Source of the DNA: Leeia speluncae
Lineage (GTDB): Bacteria; Pseudomonadota; Gammaproteobacteria; Burkholderiales; Leeiaceae
Direction of reading: 5' to 3'
Length of the DNA: 55,171 bases
Assembly: GCF_020564625.1 (NCBI RefSeq)
Contig: NZ_JAJBZT010000014.1
Coordinates: forward strand, 1-55,171
This document shows positions 30,115 through 39,819 of this stretch, one piece after another. Position 1 is the stretch's first letter, and every line of letters begins with the position of its first letter. The translations under genes and the position numbers were made by a program. The notes beneath the pieces were generated by a model. It did not search any database. It was not told the origin of the DNA and saw nothing but the letters and a program-made list of their open reading frames with translations.

Positions 30115-31656
30115 ATGTGTGGTATTTTGGGTGTAATTGGTCAACAACCTGTTAACCAACTGCTTTATGATGGTTTGCTGATCCTGCAACATCGTGGTCA
30201 AGATGCAGCAGGTATCGTGACAGCAAACGGAAATTCATTTCATATGCACAAGGGCAATGGTCTTGTGCGTGATGTATTTAGAACACGCAATATGCGCTCA
30301 CTTATCGGATCTAGTGGTATTGCGCACGTTCGTTACCCAACAGCTGGTTCATCTTCTGTTGCTGAATCTCAGCCTTTCTACGTTAACTCTCCATTTGGTA
30401 TTGTGCTCGCACACAATGGAAACTTAACAAATGCAGATCAATTGAAAAAAGAAATGTATCAATTGGATCTGCGTCATATTAATACCAACTCTGATTCTGA
30501 AGTGTTGCTCAATGTGTTTGCTCACGAATTGCAACGCCTCACTAAAGACAACAAAATCAATGCAGAAGCGGTTTTTGGCGCAATTGCTGGCGTTCATCGC
30601 CGCTGCCGAGGTGCATATGCAGTGGTTGCAATGATTGCGGGATATGGTTTGGTGGCTTTCCGTGATCCATACGGTATCCGTCCATTGGTATTTGGTATTG
30701 CAGAGTCAGCAAAAGGCAAAGAATACCTAGTTGCATCAGAATCTGTTGCGCTAGACTCATTAGGCTTTAAATTGGAGCGTGATATCGCTCCTGGCGAGGC
30801 GCTATTTATTGAGTCTGATGGTACTTTCCATAGCAAACAGTGCGCAGTGAATCCAAGTTTAAATACATGTATTTTCGAATACGTATACTTGGCACGTCCA
30901 GACTCAGTTATTGATGGTGCTTCTGTTCATGAAGCACGTCTATTGATGGGGGAAGGGCTTGGTAAAAAAGTGAAGCAAGTGTTGGGGGATGAGCGAATTG
31001 ACGTGGTAATTCCAATTCCCGATACCAGCCGCCCTAGTGCACTTCAACTAGCCAATCATCTAAATCTGCCTTACCGTGATGGTTTTATTAAAAACCGTTA
31101 TATCGGACGTACATTCATTATGCCTGGCCAAGCCATGCGCAAAAAGTCAGTTCGCCAGAAGCTAAATGCGATTGGTGTCGAATTCAAGGGTAAAAACGTT
31201 TTATTAGTTGATGACTCTATCGTTCGTGGTACAACTAGTCATGAAATTGTGATGATGGCTCGTGAGGCGGGGGCTAATAAAGTATTCTTCGCTTCTGCTG
31301 CGCCTCCTGTTCGTTTTCCTTATGTCTATGGTATCGATATGCCAAGCCGTCATGAGCTATTGGCAAACGGCCGTACGGATGCAGAAATTGCAGCAGAGAT
31401 TGGTGCTGATGCGGTGATTTATCAAGATCTTGATGCGTTGAAACAAGCGGTCATTGCGGCTAATCCAGCTAATACTTCTTTTGATGCATCATGTTTTGAT
31501 GGTGTGTACACAACCGGCGATATCACTGAAGAATATCTAACTTCTATTGAAGAAAAACGTTCAGATGGTAAGTCTGATAATGGTGATGATGGGCAAACCA
31601 GAAGTTTAGATATGAATCTTGGCGTTGCTGAGCAAGCATTGAGATACGAGGAATAA
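30115..31656 (+). CDS. purF: Amidophosphoribosyltransferase
   Basis: First committed step of purine synthesis: PRPP plus glutamine gives 5-phosphoribosylamine. The 513-residue product has no propeptide; Cys2 (MCGILGVIG) becomes the N-terminal nucleophile of the glutaminase domain after Met removal. The phosphoribosyltransferase domain shows [14 protein letters not shown], the PRPP loop. An AAGAGAATGA ribosome site precedes the ATG. metZ starts 2 bases after its stop. Confidence 0.98.
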   Translation: MCGILGVIGQQPVNQLLYDGLLILQHRGQDAAGIVTANGNSFHMHKGNGLVRDVFRTRNMRSLIGSSGIAHVRYPTAGSSSVAESQPFYVNSPFGIVLAHNGNLTNADQLKKEMYQLDLRHINTNSDSEVLLNVFAHELQRLTKDNKINAEAVFGAIAGVHRRCRGAYAVVAMIAGYGLVAFRDPYGIRPLVFGIAESAKGKEYLVASESVALDSLGFKLERDIAPGEALFIESDGTFHSKQCAVNPSLNTCIFEYVYLARPDSVIDGASVHEARLLMGEGLGKKVKQVLGDERIDVVIPIPDTSRPSALQLANHLNLPYRDGFIKNRYIGRTFIMPGQAMRKKSVRQKLNAIGVEFKGKNVLLVDDSIVRGTTSHEIVMMAREAGANKVFFASAAPPVRFPYVYGIDMPSRHELLANGRTDAEIAAEIGADAVIYQDLDALKQAVIAANPANTSFDASCFDGVYTTGDITEEYLTSIEEKRSDGKSDNGDDGQTRSLDMNLGVAEQALRYEE

Positions 31657-31658
31657 TC

Positions 31659-32861
31659 GTGGCAGTTGAATCTGGCAGTTACTATCAAGATTGGGATGAT
31701 GAAACCCGTTCGGTGCGAACCGGTACTTATAGAAGCCAATTTGGTGAACATAGTGAAGCGATGTTTTTGACATCAAGCTATGTGTTTCAATCAGCAGCTG
31801 AAGCGGCTGCCAGATTTAGCGAAGCCGAGCCTGGATATACTTACTCTCGTTTTACTAATCCTTCTGTTTCGATGTTCGAAGAGCGACTTGCTGCGTTAGA
31901 AGGGGCTGAACGATGTGTTGCAACAGCTAGTGGTATGTCAGCCATTTTAGCGGTATGCATGGCAACCTTGAAGGCGGGAGATCATATCGTCGCATCGCAA
32001 AGTCTATTTGGATCAACGATCGGCTTATTTAACAATATTCTGACTCGATTTGGCATTTCAACATCGTACGTTCCTTTGAATAATGCAGAAGCTTGGGGCG
32101 ATGCATGCAATGAAAATACGAAGTTGTTTTTTATGGAAACACCTTCTAACCCTTTGCTTGAGTTAGGCGATATTTCTGCCGTGTCTGCTGTTGCCAAATC
32201 AAAAGGTGTTCTACTCGCAGTGGACAACTGCTTTGCAACACCCATATTGCAAAAGCCGATTTCGCTTGGTGCCGATATGGTTGTCCATTCAGCAACAAAA
32301 TATATCGATGGTCAGGGGCGTGTGTTAGGTGGCGCTGTATTGGGCTCTAATGAGTTGATGCAACAAGTCTTCTTGTTTTTAAGAACAGCAGGTCCAACGC
32401 TATCGGCCTTCAATGCTTGGACATTGTTTAAGTCACTTGAGACGTTGCCATTAAGAATGGAACGACATTGCCAGTCAGCTCTTGAGCTTGCGACATGGTT
32501 AGAGAGCCATCCAGCTGTCAGTCGGGTTTTTCACCCTGGGCTCGCTTCACATCCTCAGTTTGAATTAGCCGCAAGGCAACAAAAATTTGGCGGTGGTGTC
32601 CTGTCATTTATCGTCAAAGGCGGTCGAGAATCTGCCTGGAAGGTGATTGACGCTACGCAATTAATTTCAATTACGGGTAATTTGGGGGATGCAAAGTCCA
32701 CAATTACACATCCTGCAAGCACAACGCATTTCCGTATCTCTCCAGAGGCGAGAGAAGTTGCTGGTGTGGTTGAAGGGTTGCTAAGAGTGTCTGTTGGGCT
32801 TGAGTCTGTTGATGACTTGAAGCGGGATTTAGCTCGTGGTTTGGATAGTTTAGCTATCTAA
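31659..32861 (+). CDS. metZ: O-succinylhomoserine sulfhydrylase
   Basis: A PLP enzyme of the Cys/Met metabolism family that makes homocysteine directly from an activated homoserine and sulfide. The 400-residue product has the PLP Lys at K214 (HSATKYIDGQGRVLGG), the YSRFTNPS motif and TASGMSAILA. Assignment to MetZ rather than MetB/MetC rests on length, overall pattern and its place directly after purF, as in Pseudomonas. The start is GTG 31659, supported by GAGGAA 6 bases upstream. It works in methionine synthesis, downstream of Asd. Confidence 0.92.
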   Translation: MAVESGSYYQDWDDETRSVRTGTYRSQFGEHSEAMFLTSSYVFQSAAEAAARFSEAEPGYTYSRFTNPSVSMFEERLAALEGAERCVATASGMSAILAVCMATLKAGDHIVASQSLFGSTIGLFNNILTRFGISTSYVPLNNAEAWGDACNENTKLFFMETPSNPLLELGDISAVSAVAKSKGVLLAVDNCFATPILQKPISLGADMVVHSATKYIDGQGRVLGGAVLGSNELMQQVFLFLRTAGPTLSAFNAWTLFKSLETLPLRMERHCQSALELATWLESHPAVSRVFHPGLASHPQFELAARQQKFGGGVLSFIVKGGRESAWKVIDATQLISITGNLGDAKSTITHPASTTHFRISPEAREVAGVVEGLLRVSVGLESVDDLKRDLARGLDSLAI

Positions 32862-32891
32862 TTCTCCGTCGATCAAAAAAGGTGCCGAGCA

Positions 32892-33206
32892 ATGCAGTAT
32901 CTCTTATGGGCAGTAAAAATAATTGTGTTTCTCCTGTTGTTCGGTTTTGCTATGCATAATACACAACCGGTCGATTTGCAGTTTTTTCTTGGGTATTCAT
33001 GGCGAACCCCCTTAATTGTGCTATTGCTCCTCTTCTTTGTTATTGGTGCACTATTAGGGTTGCTGGCCAGTTTTATTTTTGTAATGCGAGTTCGCAAAGA
33101 GCTTCTGCAGCTTAAAAAAGAACTTCGCCATAAATCAGTTGTAAATACTGAACTTAACCCTCCGATTGATGGGGTGGTTGATGGTTCTCTTGATCCATCA
33201 ATTTAA
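32892..33206 (+). CDS. lapA: Lipopolysaccharide assembly protein LapA (DUF1049)
   Basis: A 104-residue inner-membrane protein with two membrane segments (about 5-22 and 40-62) joined by the conserved NTQPVDLQFFLGY loop, then a basic cytoplasmic helix. In E. coli LapA and LapB act together in LPS assembly, LapB by promoting FtsH degradation of LpxC. It is followed 19 bases later by lapB and then pyrF, the same order as in E. coli. Confidence 0.88.
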   Translation: MQYLLWAVKIIVFLLLFGFAMHNTQPVDLQFFLGYSWRTPLIVLLLLFFVIGALLGLLASFIFVMRVRKELLQLKKELRHKSVVNTELNPPIDGVVDGSLDPSI

Positions 33207-33225
33207 TATTTTAGTAGGTTTTTAA

Positions 33226-34380
33226 TTGGAATTTAATTTTCTTTGGTTGCTTGCGCTACCTGTTTTTTTTGGTTTGGGTTGGCTCGCTGCTCGTATTGAT
33301 TTAAAGCAGCTTTTGAAAGAGGCAAAAAGGGTTCCACAGTCTTACTTTGGAGCCTTAAACCTATTGCTTTCTGAGCGCCATGAAAAAGCGCTTTCAGAGC
33401 TAGTTTCGGTTGCTCATAATCATCCTGATAATGTTGAACTTCATTTTGCATTGGGTAGCTTGTATCGCCGTAAAGGTGAAATTGATAAAGCGATTTCATT
33501 ACACCAATCCATCGTTAATCGTTCTAATTTGCCGGCATCTGTTAAGTCTGATGCTTTGGAGGCATTAGGAACTGATTTTCTGAAAGCTGGACTGTTTGAT
33601 CGCGCAGAAGAATCGTTTTCTCAATTGTTAAATACAGACCGTGCGAATACAGGCAAAGAAGCACTGTTAGGTATTTATCAGCAGCAAAGAGATTGGGAAA
33701 AAGCCATTGCGATGGCTAAGCAACTAGAAGGTACTAGCCATGCTTGGCAAGCGGAAGTAGCAGAATATCATTGCGAGATCGCTCATCGTGCAATCTCCTC
33801 TTTAGACTATATAGAAGCTGAGAAAAATTTAGTAGAGGCTCTTGTCGTTCATCGTCAATGTACGCGTGCGACGATTATGCAAGGTGAACTAGCTTTGCTT
33901 CGAGGTAGTACACAAGAAGCGATTAACATTTGGCTGAAACTAGAAAGCCAAAATGCAGATTACCTATCGTTAGTTGCGGACAAAATACTCAGAGCATTTG
34001 AGGGTTTAGATAAACCTCAAGAGGGAATTGCACTACTGAAAGGCTTGTATGAGTCTCATCCTTCTCTAGAGTTACTCCTGCCTCTGGTAGATGCCTTACT
34101 TGATAAATCGAATTTAGATGAAGCATATCTTTTACTAAAAGATGAACTTCGCCGAAATCCAACTATGGCAGCATTGGATAAGTTTTTGTTTATTCAGTTA
34201 CAAATTGTTCCTGTAGATAAGCGGGCGGATATTGAACAGGTTAGACAATTAATTAAGAAACAAGCAGATAAAGAACACTTTTATAGTTGCCACGCTTGTG
34301 GGTTTAAAGCAAGGCAGTATTTTTGGCACTGCCCTGGTTGTGGCTCTTGGGAGTCATATAGTCCTAAACGTTATCAATAA
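33226..34380 (+). CDS. lapB: Lipopolysaccharide assembly protein LapB
   Basis: The 384-residue product has one N-terminal membrane anchor (about 3-19), about nine TPR-type helices in the cytoplasm, and a C-terminal rubredoxin-like metal knuckle with C355, C358, C369 and C372. In E. coli LapB (YciM) is the adaptor that brings LpxC to FtsH and so limits LPS synthesis. The start is TTG 33226: AGTAGG lies 7 bases before it and the resulting N terminus (MEFNFLWLLALPV) is right for the family, whereas no ATG or GTG nearby keeps the membrane anchor. Confidence 0.93.
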   Translation: MEFNFLWLLALPVFFGLGWLAARIDLKQLLKEAKRVPQSYFGALNLLLSERHEKALSELVSVAHNHPDNVELHFALGSLYRRKGEIDKAISLHQSIVNRSNLPASVKSDALEALGTDFLKAGLFDRAEESFSQLLNTDRANTGKEALLGIYQQQRDWEKAIAMAKQLEGTSHAWQAEVAEYHCEIAHRAISSLDYIEAEKNLVEALVVHRQCTRATIMQGELALLRGSTQEAINIWLKLESQNADYLSLVADKILRAFEGLDKPQEGIALLKGLYESHPSLELLLPLVDALLDKSNLDEAYLLLKDELRRNPTMAALDKFLFIQLQIVPVDKRADIEQVRQLIKKQADKEHFYSCHACGFKARQYFWHCPGCGSWESYSPKRYQ

Positions 34381-34434
34381 GCCCAATAGTTTGGTTTTAA
34401 TTATTAAGTCTTACAAAATGGATTGTGTCTAAGA

Positions 34435-35133
34435 ATGGTTGATAAGCGAATAGTAGTTGCTCTTGATTATCCCGGTCAGGATGAAGCGTTGGCATTCGTC
34501 AATCAAATCTCTCCTGAGAGCTGTCGTTTAAAAGTTGGGAAAGAGCTTTTTACCAAAGAAGGTCCGCAGTTCGTCGAAAAATTGCAAAGCAATGGTTTTG
34601 AAATTTTCTTGGATTTGAAGTTCCATGATATTCCAAACACAGTTGCACAAGCTGTAAAAGTAGCAGCCGATTTAGGTGTATGGATGGTCAACGTTCATGC
34701 GCTAGGTGGACGAAGAATGATGGAAACCGTCTGTGAGCGTGTGTCCAATCTAAATCAGCGTCCCAAATTAATTGCGGTGACTGTGTTAACCAGTATGGAA
34801 GCTGCTGATTTAACTGAAATTGGTCTCAACTACTCTCCTGAAGAGATGGTTTCTCGCTTAGCATCTCTGACGAAATCATCAGGGTTTGATGGTGTTGTAT
34901 GTTCTGCATTAGAAGCGGGCATGATTAAATCAATGAATGGCTCTGAATTTTTAACTGTTACACCAGGAATTAGACCTGCTGATGCAAGTACGGATGACCA
35001 ATCCAGAATCATGACACCTGAATTGGCGGTGAAGAATGGTTCAGATTATTTAGTCATTGGCAGACCAATTACTAAATCCGTTGATCCTGTTGCTTCACTT
35101 GAGGCGATTAGACAATCAATTGGTGAAATTTAG
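34435..35133 (+). CDS. pyrF: Orotidine 5'-phosphate decarboxylase
   Basis: Last step of UMP synthesis. The 232-residue TIM-barrel protein has the catalytic Lys/Asp network in [13 protein letters not shown], the substrate segment VVALDYPG at the start, and the phosphate-binding LVIGRPIT near the end. The ATG at 34435 is used; an in-frame TTG 12 bases earlier would add residues not seen in relatives. The ribosome site is weak. lapA-lapB-pyrF is a conserved trio. Confidence 0.96.
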   Translation: MVDKRIVVALDYPGQDEALAFVNQISPESCRLKVGKELFTKEGPQFVEKLQSNGFEIFLDLKFHDIPNTVAQAVKVAADLGVWMVNVHALGGRRMMETVCERVSNLNQRPKLIAVTVLTSMEAADLTEIGLNYSPEEMVSRLASLTKSSGFDGVVCSALEAGMIKSMNGSEFLTVTPGIRPADASTDDQSRIMTPELAVKNGSDYLVIGRPITKSVDPVASLEAIRQSIGEI

Positions 35134-35194
35134 CCTAAAAAATTAAGAGATTCACTTGAGTTTAAAGTTCTAAATCACATCCAAAATTGCTGTG

Positions 35195-35203
35195 TGATAT
35201 ACT
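35195..35203 (+). promoter_or_regulatory. Extended -10 promoter of tRNA-Arg
   Basis: TGATATACT (TGn plus TATACT) lies 20 bases before the mature tRNA 5' end; the -35 region is weak. Confidence 0.6.
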
Positions 35204-35222
35204 CTTGGCGGTTAAATGGTTC

Positions 35223-35297
35223 GTTCTCGTAGTTCAATGGATAGAACGAGGCCCTCCTAAGGCCTAGATACAGGTTCGATTCCTGTCGGGGACGCCA
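35223..35297 (+). tRNA. tRNA-Arg (anticodon CCU)
   Basis: A complete cloverleaf: acceptor GTTCTCG with CGGGGAC (two G-U pairs), D stem GTTC/GAAC, anticodon stem AGGCC/GGCCT with loop CTCCTAA (anticodon CCT at 35256-35258), T stem ACAGG/CCTGT with loop TTCGATT, discriminator G and encoded CCA. It reads the rare AGG codon. It stands alone, with its own promoter and terminator. Confidence 0.97.
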
Positions 35298-35302
35298 ACT
35301 TT

Positions 35303-35332
35303 AAAAAAGCCACATTCATTGTGGCTTTTTTT
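35303..35332 (+). terminator. Terminator of tRNA-Arg
   Basis: A 12-bp stem AAAAAAGCCACA/TGTGGCTTTTTT with a TTCAT loop and seven T, six bases after the CCA. Confidence 0.9.
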
Positions 35333-35424
35333 ATGTCGATCCAAATGATGTTTTGATTCTCAATTCAGCTAGTTAAAATTTTATCTAGGCTTGTTTGGTT
35401 TTAGATTTTTCGAATGTGCTAAAG

Positions 35425-36249
35425 ATGCCTGTTGATCATTACGAAAACTTTCCTGTTGCTTCAATTGTGTTGCCAAAGAAGTTAAGGCGACCTGTTGAGG
35501 TGATTTATCATTTTGCGAGATCTGCAGATGATTTTGCTGATGAAGGGGATCATGATAACGAAACAAGATTGGCATGGCTAAATAACTATTCTGAAGAGTT
35601 AGACAAAATTGAACAAAATCTGGCTAGCAACGACCCATTATTTATTGAGTTAGGTAAAGTTATTAAAGAGTTTGGTTTACCAGTCTCTTTGTTTCAAGAT
35701 TTACTCTCGGCGTTTAAACAAGATGTGGTAAAGAAAGAGTACGACACTTTTGGTGAATTAATTCAGTACTGTAGAAGGTCTGCAAACCCTGTAGGTCGAT
35801 TGATGTTGTATCTTTTTGGTGAGGCAACGCCTACAAATTTGGCGATGAGTGATGGCATATGCAGTGCGCTACAGTTAATTAACTTTTGGCAAGATATTGC
35901 GATAGATTGGCAGAAGAACAGGGTTTACATTCCAAATGAAGATTTGGTTCGATTTGGCGTAAGTAAGCAGCAAATTGAAAATCAAGTACTAGATTATCGT
36001 TGGAAAAATTTGATTCAGTTTGAAGTAGAGCGAACCCAAAAGATGCTGGAGGCCGGTTCTCCATTAGGAATCAGATTGAGTGGGCGATTTGGGTTAGAAG
36101 TGCGGATGATTGTTTTGGGTGGTGAGCGGATTTTAAAGAAAATTTGGGAAGTCGATGGTGATGTTTATAACCGTCGTCCTACCCTTAAACTTCAAGATTG
36201 GTTATATATTGTCTCGCGAGGAGTATTTCCTCGGCTATTTAAATCGTAA
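35425..36249 (+). CDS. hpnC: Hydroxysqualene synthase HpnC
   Basis: A squalene/phytoene-synthase-family enzyme that in bacteria turns presqualene diphosphate into hydroxysqualene. The 274-residue all-helical product has the first Asp-rich motif RSADDFADEGD and the second NFWQDIAIDW ... NRVYIP, plus the HpnC-type start MPVDHYENFPVASI. The ATG at 35425 is used for that reason; a TTG 30 bases upstream is rejected. No good ribosome site is visible. First of three adjacent squalene genes. HpnC and HpnD roles follow published work on bacterial squalene synthesis; the assignment between them rests on sequence pattern. Confidence 0.9.
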   Translation: MPVDHYENFPVASIVLPKKLRRPVEVIYHFARSADDFADEGDHDNETRLAWLNNYSEELDKIEQNLASNDPLFIELGKVIKEFGLPVSLFQDLLSAFKQDVVKKEYDTFGELIQYCRRSANPVGRLMLYLFGEATPTNLAMSDGICSALQLINFWQDIAIDWQKNRVYIPNEDLVRFGVSKQQIENQVLDYRWKNLIQFEVERTQKMLEAGSPLGIRLSGRFGLEVRMIVLGGERILKKIWEVDGDVYNRRPTLKLQDWLYIVSRGVFPRLFKS

Positions 36250-36274
36250 ATGATTTCTACTAAGGAATTTTAGG

Positions 36275-37120
36275 GTGACACCTGCAGAGTACTGTAAAGA
36301 TAAAGCAGCTAAAAGTGGTTCTAGCTTCTATTTAGCAATGCGTTTACTGCCTAAAGCGAAGCAAGAAGCAATGTTGGCTTTATATGCTTTCTGTCGGGAA
36401 GTTGATGATGTGGTGGATGAAATTGCCGATGAAAAAGTGGCCTCAATGAAATTGTCGTGGTGGCGTACTGAATTGGCAGAAGCGGTGAGTGGCAATCCTC
36501 AGCATCCAGTCACTAAAGCATTAATGATGGCGGTAAAAAATTACTCACTCCCACCGTCTGAATTATTTGAAATCATCGATGGTATGGAGATGGATCTTCA
36601 TCAAGCTCGATATAATCGCTTTGAAGATTTATTAATTTATTGTCATCGTGTCGCTGGTGTTGTTGGCACGCTATCCGCTCGAATTTTTGGCTATAAAAAT
36701 GATGCGACTCTGAAGTATGCGCATGAACTAGGTATTGCGTTTCAGTTAACTAATATTATTCGTGATGTTGGGGAAGATGCTAGGAGAGGGCGTCTTTATT
36801 TGCCTGTTGAAGAGTTGCAAAAATTTGATGTTCCTGCTGCAGAACTGTTGCGATATCAAGAGTCAGATAGATTTGAGCAGTTAATGCAGTATCAAATAGA
36901 AAGAGCAAGGAAATATTATGATCTTGCTTTAGCTCAATTACCAAAGGAAGATGCCTCGTCACAAAAGACTGGCTTAATCATGGCTGCAATTTATAGAGCG
37001 ACTCTAGAAGAAATTGTGTTAGATGGCCCATCTAAGGTATTAAATCAACACCTTTCGCTGCCTGCAGGCCGAAAAATATACTTAGCTTTAAAGACTTGGG
37101 TGTTTGGTTATTCGAAATGA
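36275..37120 (+). CDS. hpnD: Presqualene diphosphate synthase HpnD
   Basis: Condenses two farnesyl diphosphates to presqualene diphosphate. The 281-residue product has the two Mg-binding motifs REVDDVVDEIAD and NIIRDVGEDARRGRLYLP, complete and close to the trans-isoprenyl diphosphate synthase signatures. The start is GTG 36275, with AAGGA 8 bases before it, giving MTPAEYCKDKAAKSGSSFY, typical of the family. Its TGA overlaps the hpnE ATG (ATGA), so the two are coupled. Confidence 0.93.
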   Translation: MTPAEYCKDKAAKSGSSFYLAMRLLPKAKQEAMLALYAFCREVDDVVDEIADEKVASMKLSWWRTELAEAVSGNPQHPVTKALMMAVKNYSLPPSELFEIIDGMEMDLHQARYNRFEDLLIYCHRVAGVVGTLSARIFGYKNDATLKYAHELGIAFQLTNIIRDVGEDARRGRLYLPVEELQKFDVPAAELLRYQESDRFEQLMQYQIERARKYYDLALAQLPKEDASSQKTGLIMAAIYRATLEEIVLDGPSKVLNQHLSLPAGRKIYLALKTWVFGYSK

Positions 37121-38430
37121 AGAAGCACATTGCAGTCGTAGGGGCGGGTTACGCAGGCCTGACGGCTGCATACCATTTATCTAATTTTGGTTATCAAGTG
37201 ACTGTGTATGAGTCGGCTCGAATCTTAGGTGGCCGGGCACGGCGAGCTGTAATCAACCAGCAAGTCTTAGATAATGGACAGCATATCCTTTCTGGTGCAT
37301 ATCATTCGCTTTTAAAGTTGTACGATGCTGTTGATTCAAACCCACCGCACTTACACAAATTAACTTTAGATTGGTGGATGTGGAATCGGTTTCGGCTAAC
37401 CATTAAACCTAATTTTGGTCCATTATCCCCTTTGGTTGGCATTTGCCGAGCGAAAGGAATTACATTTCCAGAAAAATTGAAGTTTCTATCTTTTTTGATG
37501 GGGCTACAGTTTGGTAAAAAGCCAAAATCTGGTTTAACTGTTGCAGCATGGGTAAGCACACAGCCAGCAAAAATCATTCGGTATTTTTGGGAGCCTCTAT
37601 GTGTGGCCGCATTAAATACACCGATCTTCAAAGCAGATGCTCAAGTCTTTTATCATGTTTTAAGGGATGGCCTGATCAAGGCACCTTTAAAGGAAGCTCT
37701 GATTTTACCAAGTGTTGATCTGACGGCTTTGCTTCCTGATCGCATGGCGAATACAATCGCCGAACAAAATGGGCGCATACTGACGTCTCGAAGAGTGAAA
37801 GCGATTTATGAAAGTGCGAAGAAGTTTGTCGTTGATGATGCCCAAGGGCGTTCTGAATTCGATGGCATTGTGTTAGCAATTGCACCTTATCAAATGAAAT
37901 ATATTGATATTCAGCTAGAAAACAACCAATCGCTCGATGAGTATAGAAGCTATCTCAACCAGCTGACATATGAGTCTATAACCACTGTATATCTACAATA
38001 CCCATCTGATTGTCGTTTACCAATTGCGATGGTAGGTATTCATGGTTGTACTGAAAACGCATTGGGGCAATGGGCGTTTGATCGTGGACAAATTACAAAT
38101 CAAGCAGGTTTAATTGCGGTGGTTGTTAGTACTGGAGATACTGTTGATCAGCTCCCTGATGAGGTGTTACAGGCCAAAGTACAATCTGAAATCACTCAGT
38201 ACTTTTTTCCAAAGCAGCATCCACTTTGGATTAAAACGGTTAGAGAAAAAAGGGCGACAATCAGTTGCGATGTACACAAAGTGCAATCAACTTCTAATGT
38301 CGTGAGTTTAACCAACTCTTTTTATGTGGCTGGGGATTATTTGCATCCTTTGTATCCTGCAACGCTTGAATCTGCATGCCAAAGTGGTGAGCAAGCTGCA
38401 CAGTTAATGCATAAATATTTATTAACGTAG
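37117..38430 (+). CDS. hpnE: Hydroxysqualene dehydroxylase HpnE
   Basis: An FAD-dependent amine-oxidase/desaturase-type enzyme that reduces hydroxysqualene to squalene. The 437-residue product opens with the dinucleotide fold HIAVVGAGYAGLTAAYHL and ESARILGGRARR, and ends with the FAD-binding segment VAGDYLHPLYPATLESACQSGEQAA. The ATG at 37117 sits in the ATGA overlap with hpnD; a longer reading from 37096 inside hpnD is rejected. Together HpnCDE give a complete route from farnesyl diphosphate to squalene. No squalene-hopene cyclase gene is in the window. Confidence 0.92.
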   Translation: MKKHIAVVGAGYAGLTAAYHLSNFGYQVTVYESARILGGRARRAVINQQVLDNGQHILSGAYHSLLKLYDAVDSNPPHLHKLTLDWWMWNRFRLTIKPNFGPLSPLVGICRAKGITFPEKLKFLSFLMGLQFGKKPKSGLTVAAWVSTQPAKIIRYFWEPLCVAALNTPIFKADAQVFYHVLRDGLIKAPLKEALILPSVDLTALLPDRMANTIAEQNGRILTSRRVKAIYESAKKFVVDDAQGRSEFDGIVLAIAPYQMKYIDIQLENNQSLDEYRSYLNQLTYESITTVYLQYPSDCRLPIAMVGIHGCTENALGQWAFDRGQITNQAGLIAVVVSTGDTVDQLPDEVLQAKVQSEITQYFFPKQHPLWIKTVREKRATISCDVHKVQSTSNVVSLTNSFYVAGDYLHPLYPATLESACQSGEQAAQLMHKYLLT

Positions 38431-38493
38431 TTTGTCGGCTGCGTTAACTGAAATTAAAATTAAATAAGACAAAGCTTTGGAGTGATTGAATTG

Positions 38494-39240
38494 ATGACAA
38501 ATTATGAAGCGCCGAAAGATTTACTGAAAGACAAAGTAATCTTGGTAACGGGTGCAAGTACGGGAGTAGGCGCTGCGGTTGCTGAATCTGCAGCGGCCTT
38601 GGGTGCTACCGTTATTTTACTAGCTAGAAGAGTGAAGTGGTTAGAGAAGGTTTATGACAGAATTTTGGCAGCAGGTGGCGCTGAACCAGCGATTATGCCA
38701 ATGGATTTGTCGGTTGCCGGAGAGCATGAATTTAATCATGCCGCATCAGTGGTTGAAAGACAATTGAAACGTTTAGATGGCATAGTGCACTGTGCCGCAC
38801 TTGATGATCAGCTGAGTCCTATGGAAATGGATTCGGTAGATAACTATGTGAAGCGATTAAGAGTGAATACTGTTGCTCCTTTTGCATTAACCAAAGCATT
38901 TTTACCATTGCTTAAAAATGCAGACAATGCCTCTATCATTTTAACGAGTGAATCTCACACGGCTGCGCCGCAGGCATACTGGACTGGTAATTCTTCTACA
39001 CGCCTAGCTGCAGAGCACGCAGCTTTGGGATGGGCGCAAGAATGGGAGAGATTCGATAATTTACGCGTAAACATAGTGGTTCCTGGCCCAATTAACTCAC
39101 CGTTTCGTGGACGAACACATCCAGGGGAAGATAGAGAGCGCTTACCAACTGTTGCTAGTGTAGTTCCGACATACTTATATTTGTTAGGAGCCGATAGCAA
39201 AGATGTGCGCGGGCAAAGAATCCAGGTGCACGGCGCTTAG
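38494..39240 (+). CDS. Short-chain dehydrogenase/reductase family protein, YciK-like, with degenerate active site
   Basis: A 248-residue Rossmann protein resembling E. coli YciK. The cofactor loop TGASTGVG and the RVNTVAPF Asn are present, as is the Ser of the active site (LTSES). But where YciK reads YAASK, here the residues are NSSTR: the catalytic Tyr is Asn166 and the Lys is Arg170. Such a protein should not do normal SDR chemistry, though it may still bind nucleotide. The ATG at 38494 is used; GGAG lies 11 bases before it, and a GTG (38482) and TTG (38491) in frame are alternatives. It lies between hpnE and ndk; function unknown. Confidence 0.8.
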   Translation: MTNYEAPKDLLKDKVILVTGASTGVGAAVAESAAALGATVILLARRVKWLEKVYDRILAAGGAEPAIMPMDLSVAGEHEFNHAASVVERQLKRLDGIVHCAALDDQLSPMEMDSVDNYVKRLRVNTVAPFALTKAFLPLLKNADNASIILTSESHTAAPQAYWTGNSSTRLAAEHAALGWAQEWERFDNLRVNIVVPGPINSPFRGRTHPGEDRERLPTVASVVPTYLYLLGADSKDVRGQRIQVHGA

Positions 39241-39268
39241 TTCACTTCTATTCTAGAATTATTACATC

Positions 39269-39277
39269 TGTTATAAT
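39269..39277 (+). promoter_or_regulatory. Extended -10 promoter of ndk
   Basis: TGTTATAAT combines TGn with a perfect TATAAT, 60 bases before the ndk start; the -35 hexamer (TATTCT at 39249) is poor. Confidence 0.6.
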
Positions 39278-39336
39278 GCTAGATTAGACCAAATTTAAAT
39301 GGTTAATTACGAAAATTTAGCTGGAGAATATTAAGC

Positions 39337-39762
39337 ATGGCAATCGAACGTACACTTTCTATCATCAAACCTGATGCAGTTGCTAAAAATGTAATCGGCG
39401 AAATCTACAGCCGTTTCGAAAAAGCAGGCTTGAAGGTGGTTGCCTCTAAAATGAAACACCTGTCTCGTGCAGAGGCAGAAGGTTTCTACGCAGTACATGC
39501 TGCTCGTCCATTCTTCAATGACTTGGTTAACTTCATGATCTCTGGTCCTGTAATGATTCAGGCACTAGAAGGCGAAGGCGCAATCGCTAAAAATCGCGAA
39601 CTGATGGGCGCGACTGATCCTAAGAAAGCTGAACCAGGTACTATCCGTGCTGACTTCGCAGATAGCATCGATGCAAATGCTGTTCATGGTTCTGATGCAC
39701 CAGAAACAGCAGCAGTAGAAATCGCATACTTCTTCCCACAGGCAGAAGTATACTCACGTTAA
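39337..39762 (+). CDS. ndk: Nucleoside diphosphate kinase
   Basis: Balances NTP and dNTP pools by passing phosphate from ATP through a histidine intermediate. The 141-residue product has the active-site His117 in [12 protein letters not shown] and the family start [12 protein letters not shown]. Codon use is strongly biased to the favoured set, as expected for an abundant protein. It has its own promoter and terminator and heads the conserved block that runs to purA. Confidence 0.98.
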   Translation: MAIERTLSIIKPDAVAKNVIGEIYSRFEKAGLKVVASKMKHLSRAEAEGFYAVHAARPFFNDLVNFMISGPVMIQALEGEGAIAKNRELMGATDPKKAEPGTIRADFADSIDANAVHGSDAPETAAVEIAYFFPQAEVYSR

Positions 39763-39819
39763 TTTCAAAGCAATTATTTATTGTTTTGATTGGTGAGTTG
39801 TAATAGGTTGTACCATAAT

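Noticed and set aside
35223-39300. Idea that hpnCDE and the dehydrogenase form an island integrated at tRNA-Arg
   Set aside because: No copy of the tRNA 3' end is found downstream, there is no integrase, and base use does not visibly differ from the neighbours.
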